64,000 nucleotides of DNA from Diadophis punctatus similis (lineage: Eukaryota; Chordata; Lepidosauria; Squamata; Dipsadidae), in assembly GCA_023053685.1 (NCBI GenBank), contig JALIGW010000002.1, positions 251,919,239-251,983,238 on the forward strand. Reading direction: 5' to 3'. A program made the position numbers and the translations under genes. The notes beneath the pieces were generated by a model. That model was not told the DNA's origin, did not search any database, and saw nothing but the letters and a program-made list of their open reading frames with translations. This document shows, piece by piece, positions 59,768-64,000 of this stretch. Numbering within the stretch: position 1 is the first letter of the stretch; each line of letters opens with the position of its first letter.

Positions 59768-60030
59768 ATTATTTATTTATTTATTTATTTATTATTTTGT
59801 GAGATTTATATACCGCCTCACAGTGCAAGCACTCTCTAAGCGGTTTATACCAGTAAGCAATGTATATTTACATTGCCACCCAACAATCTGGGTCCTCATT
59901 TTACCTACCTTGGAAGGATGGAAGGCTGAGTCAACCTTGAGCCGGTGAGATTTGAACCGCTGACCTGCGGATCAGTGTCAGCTAAAGTGGCCTGCAGTAC
60001 CTGCCTCTAACTGCTGCGCCACCTTGGCTC
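59768..60030 (-). mobile_element. tRNA-derived SINE in L1 ORF1
   Basis: Antisense, full length: (ttta)n tail, 'tataccgcctcacagtgcaa', 'gagatttgaaccgctgacct', 'ctgctgcgccaccttggctc'. Confidence 0.92.
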
Positions 60031-60204
60031 TTGTATTTTGAATTCTTGTATTTTATCTAGTGTGGCTTGCATAGTGTGTAGTGTAGGTGTTTGTCCTTGT
60101 TTTTCTGTAGATGCCATTTCTGTGATCAATTTTTGCCCTGTCGCGGAGGGTGTTGCAGGAGTTGGTTTCTTAATTGTTTTGGTCACGGTTGTTGATGTTG
60201 ACAT

Positions 60205-60716
60205 TTTTATCATACTAAAAAAGTTGTTCCACACTTTCATATATTTCTTTTCTTATCCTTACTATTTCCTATTATATTATATTTTAATATTCTTAAGAGA
60301 GAAATTAATACTGCTAATTATAGTGGAGAGGGAGAGAGGTAAAGCGAGAAAGAAAGAGTCAAAAAGTCAAGAAGATATTTATAATATTTCTATTGTGTCC
60401 TATATATATCTTATATCTTTAAAGTAAAATAAGGAAACATAGAGAAAGATATTGTTTCGTAATTTGAGAGAAGGAGATAGGAGATAGGAAAAAAAAGTTA
60501 GTTGTTATTCATTTAAACATAAATTTTCTACTTAATATATTTTTATCAAGAAATTGCTAATGTTATTTTAAACTAATCTATTCAATATATAAATCAAAGA
60601 TATTTGGTAATGATTTCTATAGTTATTGCTTAAATTGTTATTTTCAGATAATAATAATGTTTCAAATTATTCACAACTTAAACTTCGATAGTAGAAAATA
60701 AAAAGGGTAGATATTT
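60205..60716 (-). other. L1 5' untranslated region and flank
   Basis: AT-rich sequence upstream of ORF1, with 'agagagaaattaata' and 'agaaagaaagagtc' runs. No gene. Confidence 0.45.
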
Positions 60717-60874
60717 CAATTCTTCTATGTATCAAATCAATCATAAATCATCTAAGTGATTAGTATTGGGGCATGTTTGCTTTTTCATTGTAATATATAC
60801 TTTTTTTCTTTTTTCACATCATCTCTAACTATTTTATAAACAATTAAAGTTCTACTTTTCTTTGAATCTTACAG

Positions 60875-61948
60875 ACAAAGAGGATGGCAATAAGAGCACT
60901 TGGGACAATTGCAAATAACAAGCAACGTTGAAAAGGGAAGAAAATCAAGCCAAAAATCAAAATATTTTCCATTTCTTTCAGAAAACCATACAATTCTCCT
61001 CCTCCAGCAACTGTTGGACAAGAGAGAGAGAATCAAAAAAGATTTCAAGCTCGAATAAGCAGATTATGTAGAACTCAAGGATAGGTTACATGAAAAGTCA
61101 AAGGAGATTATTTTTCAATCGGCAAAAAAGGGAAATATCTGGAAGTCAGTGGGGAGGAAAAGGTCAATAGTAAAGCCACGTAGAGCAGACAGGAGTGCAG
61201 GCCTCTCCCTGTGAGGAAGAAAATGACTTGAATGAAAGCACCACTAAAGAAGGCATTGTCCATATTTTTGATGACCTCAGCTGTGGGAAAGCGCCATAGA
61301 TTTGCCTATTGTGGGAAAAGAAGATATTGCAAATCACAGCTGTTTATACAACGAGGAGCTAGACCGGAGAAAAGCCATACACACTATCTCAATGTAGCAA
61401 GAATTGGTCAGAACAGCTCCCTTGTGATTCATGGAAGCAACCACACAAGAGGGAAGCCACAGAAGTGCTCCCAATGTGCTAAGTGCTTTAGTGAGCATGG
61501 CAACATGGTGGTACACCAGAAGACACACATGAGGGAGAAAACATATGACTGTGCAGATTGTGTGAACCTTTCATTAGAAATTCTCAGGTCATGAGACACA
61601 GGAATAACACCATTTGAACATCCTTTCTGTGAGAAAAGTTTCAAAGAGAGAATTCCAGTCTGGTGAACCACCCAAGACTCACAAAGAAGAGAAACCATTT
61701 GAATGTGCTGACTGTGTAAAAAATTCAGTCACAATTCCAGTCTGGTGGTGCACCAGTGGATTGACTCCAGGAAGAAACTGTATGAGTGTCTAGATTGTGG
61801 GGAAAGCTTCATTAGAAATGTCCATCTCAGACAACAGAGAACTCCATAGGTGGAAAAAAAACATTTGAATGACCTTTCTGTGGGAAAAGTTTCAGGCAGA
61901 ATTCTAGCCTCGAGATACACCAGAGGACTCAAATAGGACAAAAATGCT
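60875..61948 (+). pseudogene. 5' part of ZNF-E finger exon with relic fingers
   Basis: Acceptor AATCTTACAG ends at 60874, exon start ACAAAGAGGATGG. Spacer and relic fingers as in unit D (61232-61594 frame includes CSQCAKCFSEHGNMVVHQKTH). The one-base shift before [12 protein letters not shown] is shared with D. Confidence 0.7.
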
Positions 61949-62959
61949 TTGAATGTCCTGATTGTGGGGAAATGTTCAGTTGTCATTCGAACCTTGGTGA
62001 TACACAAGATGAATCCCAAAGGAGAGAAACCGTTTGAATGTCCTATATGTGGGAAAGGTTTTAGTGATAATTCCAAACTCATGAAGCACCAGAGTATTCA
62101 CACAGGAGAGAAACCTTTTCGATGTCCTTACTGTAGGAAATGTTTTAGTCATAATTCCAGCCTGGTGAAACACCAGAGGACTCATACAGGAGAGAAACTC
62201 TATGAATGTTCTGATTGTGGGAAAAGTTTCAGTGAAAATTCCAGCCTGATGAAACACCAGAGGACTCATACAGGAGAGAAACCCTTTGAATGTCCTATCT
62301 GTGGGAAAAGTTTTAGTCACAGTTCCAGCCTGGTGAGACACCAGAGGACACACACAGGAGAGAAACCCTTTGAATGTCCAGACTGTGGGAAAGGTTTTCA
62401 TGACTGTTCCAACCTGGTGCAACACCAGAGGACTCATACAGGAGAGAAACCCTTTGAATGTCCTATCTGTGGGAAAAGTTTTAGTCAGAGTTCCAGCCTG
62501 GTGAAACACCAGAGGACTCACACAGAAGAGAAACCCTATGAATGTTCTGATTGTGGGAAAAGTTTCAGTGAAAATTCCAGCCTGATGAAACACCAGAGGA
62601 CTCACACAGGAGAGAAACACTTTGAATGTCCTATCTGTGGGAAAAGTTTTAGTCAGAGTTCCAACCTGGTGCAACACAAGATGACTCACACAGGAGAGAA
62701 ACCCTATGAATGTCCTATCTGTGGGGAAAGTTTTAGTCGAGATTCCAGCCTGGTGAGACACCAGAGGAATCACACAGGAGAGAAACCCTTTGAATGTCCT
62801 ATCTGTGGGAAAAGTTTTAGTCACAGTTCCAGCCTGGTGGGACACCAGAGGACTCACACAAGAGAGAAACCCTTTGAATGTTCTGACTGTGGGAAAAGTT
62901 TTAGTCAGAGTTCCAACCTGGTGAGACACCACAGGACACACAGGAGAGAAACCCTTTGA
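61949..62959 (+). CDS. C2H2 zinc-finger protein ZNF-E (11 fingers)
   Basis: 336 residues. After 28 residues from a frame-shifted relic finger come 11 FECP/YECS-type C2H2 fingers with normal spacing, ending HRRETL where the reading frame is lost. Fingers 3 and 7 are near copies, as are 4 and 10. Predicted nuclear DNA-binding protein, but the frame is truncated by a two-base loss in an AC repeat near 62938-62945, compared with the regular HTGEKP linker. It is therefore a shortened protein or a pseudogene in progress. Partner first exon at 52721; the intron of about 8.1 kb holds the L1. Confidence 0.65.
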   Translation: MNVLIVGKCSVVIRTLVIHKMNPKGEKPFECPICGKGFSDNSKLMKHQSIHTGEKPFRCPYCRKCFSHNSSLVKHQRTHTGEKLYECSDCGKSFSENSSLMKHQRTHTGEKPFECPICGKSFSHSSSLVRHQRTHTGEKPFECPDCGKGFHDCSNLVQHQRTHTGEKPFECPICGKSFSQSSSLVKHQRTHTEEKPYECSDCGKSFSENSSLMKHQRTHTGEKHFECPICGKSFSQSSNLVQHKMTHTGEKPYECPICGESFSRDSSLVRHQRNHTGEKPFECPICGKSFSHSSSLVGHQRTHTREKPFECSDCGKSFSQSSNLVRHHRTHRRETL

Positions 62960-63479
62960 ATGTCCAGACTTTGGGAAAGGTTTTAGTCGGAGTTCCAACC
63001 TGGTGCAACACCAGAGGTCACACACAGGAGAGAAACCCTTGGAATGGCCAGACTGTGAGAAAGGTTTGAGTCATAATTCCAGCCTGGTGATACACCAGAG
63101 GACTCACACTGGAGAAAAATCCTTTGAATGTCCTGACTGTGTGAAAAGTTTCAGTCAAAATTCCCACCTGGTGAGACACCAGAGGACTCACATAAGAGAG
63201 AAACCCTTTGAATGTCCTATTTGTGGGAAAGGTTTTAGTGACAATTCCAAACTCATGAACTACCAGAGTATTCATACAGGAGAGGTCCCCTTTGAATGTC
63301 CTGACTTTGGGAAAAGTTTCAGTCAAAATTCCCACCTGGTGATACACCAGAGGACTCACACCATGGAGAAATCTTTCAAATGTCCAGTCTGTGGACATTA
63401 CTTCAAGCATAAATCATCCCTTATTGCACAGAAGCAAATCCACATGAGGCAGAAGTTGAAGAGTTTAGAGAAGTTTTGA
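62943..63479 (+). pseudogene. ZNF-E 3' half, frame-shifted decaying fingers
   Basis: In the next frame six more fingers continue to a stop at 63479. Four or five have lost a zinc ligand: C to F twice (CPDFGK), C to W (LEWPDC), H to Y (MNYQSIH) and H to Q (LIAQKQIH). The tail is KLKSLEKF. This shows what the normal 3' end looked like, and unit D has lost it. Confidence 0.75.
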
Positions 63480-64000
63480 ATTTCATTTGTGATCTCCCAT
63501 TGAAAGTGTAGGTTAGAAATTGATTGTTTGAATTTTGGCCTGATTCATTTTACTGAAACATTTCTCAGGATTAAACATGTAGATGGAGAGAAAAGGAAAG
63601 TGGAAAATGGCCTGACTCCCATCCCACCAGACCTCACACCCTCCTCCTCCTTACCTTTTGAAGATCTCTGATCCTCATGTTGTGGAGGGAGGGAAGCACA
63701 TGCATCCTTGGGTCTCATGACTGTGTCTTGGAATCAACCACCATTTTCAGTGAGCCCTGGATTTGTCCCTGGGCCATGCAGTAGACTTGTGGCAGTGGCT
63801 GCCATTTTGCCACACTGTCACGTAGAAGAGGGACAAACCTCCCTCTGTTTTGCTACCTTAACTTGAGAAAAAAATGTACAATAGAAAATGCCTCATGTTA
63901 GAATTATCAGAAGCATTTGACATGTAAAAAATGGGTATTGTCAATGTTGCTATGAACATTAGAGCAAGGCAAGAAACTCAGAGTTGCCTCAAACTGTGAG
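63480..64000. other. downstream of ZNF-E, no gene seen
   Basis: Probably 3' untranslated or intergenic sequence. No repeat family or coding frame recognised. Confidence 0.5.

Larger units (their letters stand above)
57881..60204 (-). pseudogene. L1 LINE ORF1, split by two insertions
   Basis: ORF1, the RNA-binding chaperone, starts MSTSTTVTKTIKKP at 60204. It continues after a SINE as a coiled-coil-like stretch (59583-59765, EETKENFEEVKGNIKKLDNR), continues after a MITE with HLELEKSAFYLRF, and then has the C-terminal domain (58096-58473, EEDLHEQVVEILSEALQ, VHVRFTKKAIRDEIYK). One frameshift near 58100 (FRWLIPEGILITWKG) separates the acidic tail ending ATNRQ at 57881. The stop is one base from the ORF2 ATG, the usual L1 arrangement. 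Confidence 0.85.

Noticed and set aside
60038..60427. 129-codon hydrophobic plus-strand frame
   Set aside because: It is antisense to the L1 ORF1 start and its 5' untranslated region.

Overview
The window is eukaryotic, almost certainly from a squamate reptile and probably a snake. The evidence is interspersed repeats: tRNA-derived SINEs of the Sauria/Squam type, CR1 3' ends, L1 and L2-like LINE fragments, and many hAT-type and TA-target MITEs. There are no operons, tRNA or rRNA genes and no CRISPR array. The host genes are a cluster of C2H2 zinc-finger (ZNF) genes built by repeated segmental duplication.

Layout. Three related minus-strand ZNF units lie at about 2.1-7.5 kb (A, 19 fingers), 16.6-20.3 kb (B, 7 fingers) and 24.5-32.3 kb (C, 22 fingers). 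Two related plus-strand units follow: D (first exon near 38.8 kb, fingers 44.8-47.0 kb, 24 fingers plus a truncated one) and E (first exon near 52.7 kb, fingers 61.9-63.5 kb, 11 intact fingers then a frameshifted, decaying tail). Every unit has the same two-exon plan: a small first exon ending in a GTGAGT donor, one intron, then a finger exon whose acceptor is followed by ACAAAG. There is no KRAB or SCAN exon. Two orphan first-exon/promoter blocks (13.6-14.9 kb and 32.4-32.7 kb) have no finger exon of their own. A CTCF-like motif lies at the same sense-strand position upstream of all five first exons.

Between and inside the units is a dense, nested mobile-element record. It includes an L1 with broken ORF1 and ORF2 (54.1-60.2 kb), an L1 fragment (41.4-43.5 kb), several CR1 tails, a Ty3/gypsy chromodomain remnant, two candidate solo LTRs, a decayed hAT transposase C-terminus beside a triplicated exon-like cassette, and at least ten MITEs whose ends and target-site duplications can be read directly. 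Comparing unit A with unit C gives exact empty sites for four insertions in C, so their order relative to the duplication is known. Three GC-rich islands near MITEs look like pieces of host-gene 5' ends; one matches the N-terminus of the AMP-activated kinase alpha subunit.

The finger proteins would be nuclear DNA-binding proteins. The finger arrays stay open while the sequence between first exon and fingers is broken in every copy, so it is uncertain which copies make protein. Boundaries of repeats without visible target duplications are approximate, and family names come from recognition by eye, not from a search.
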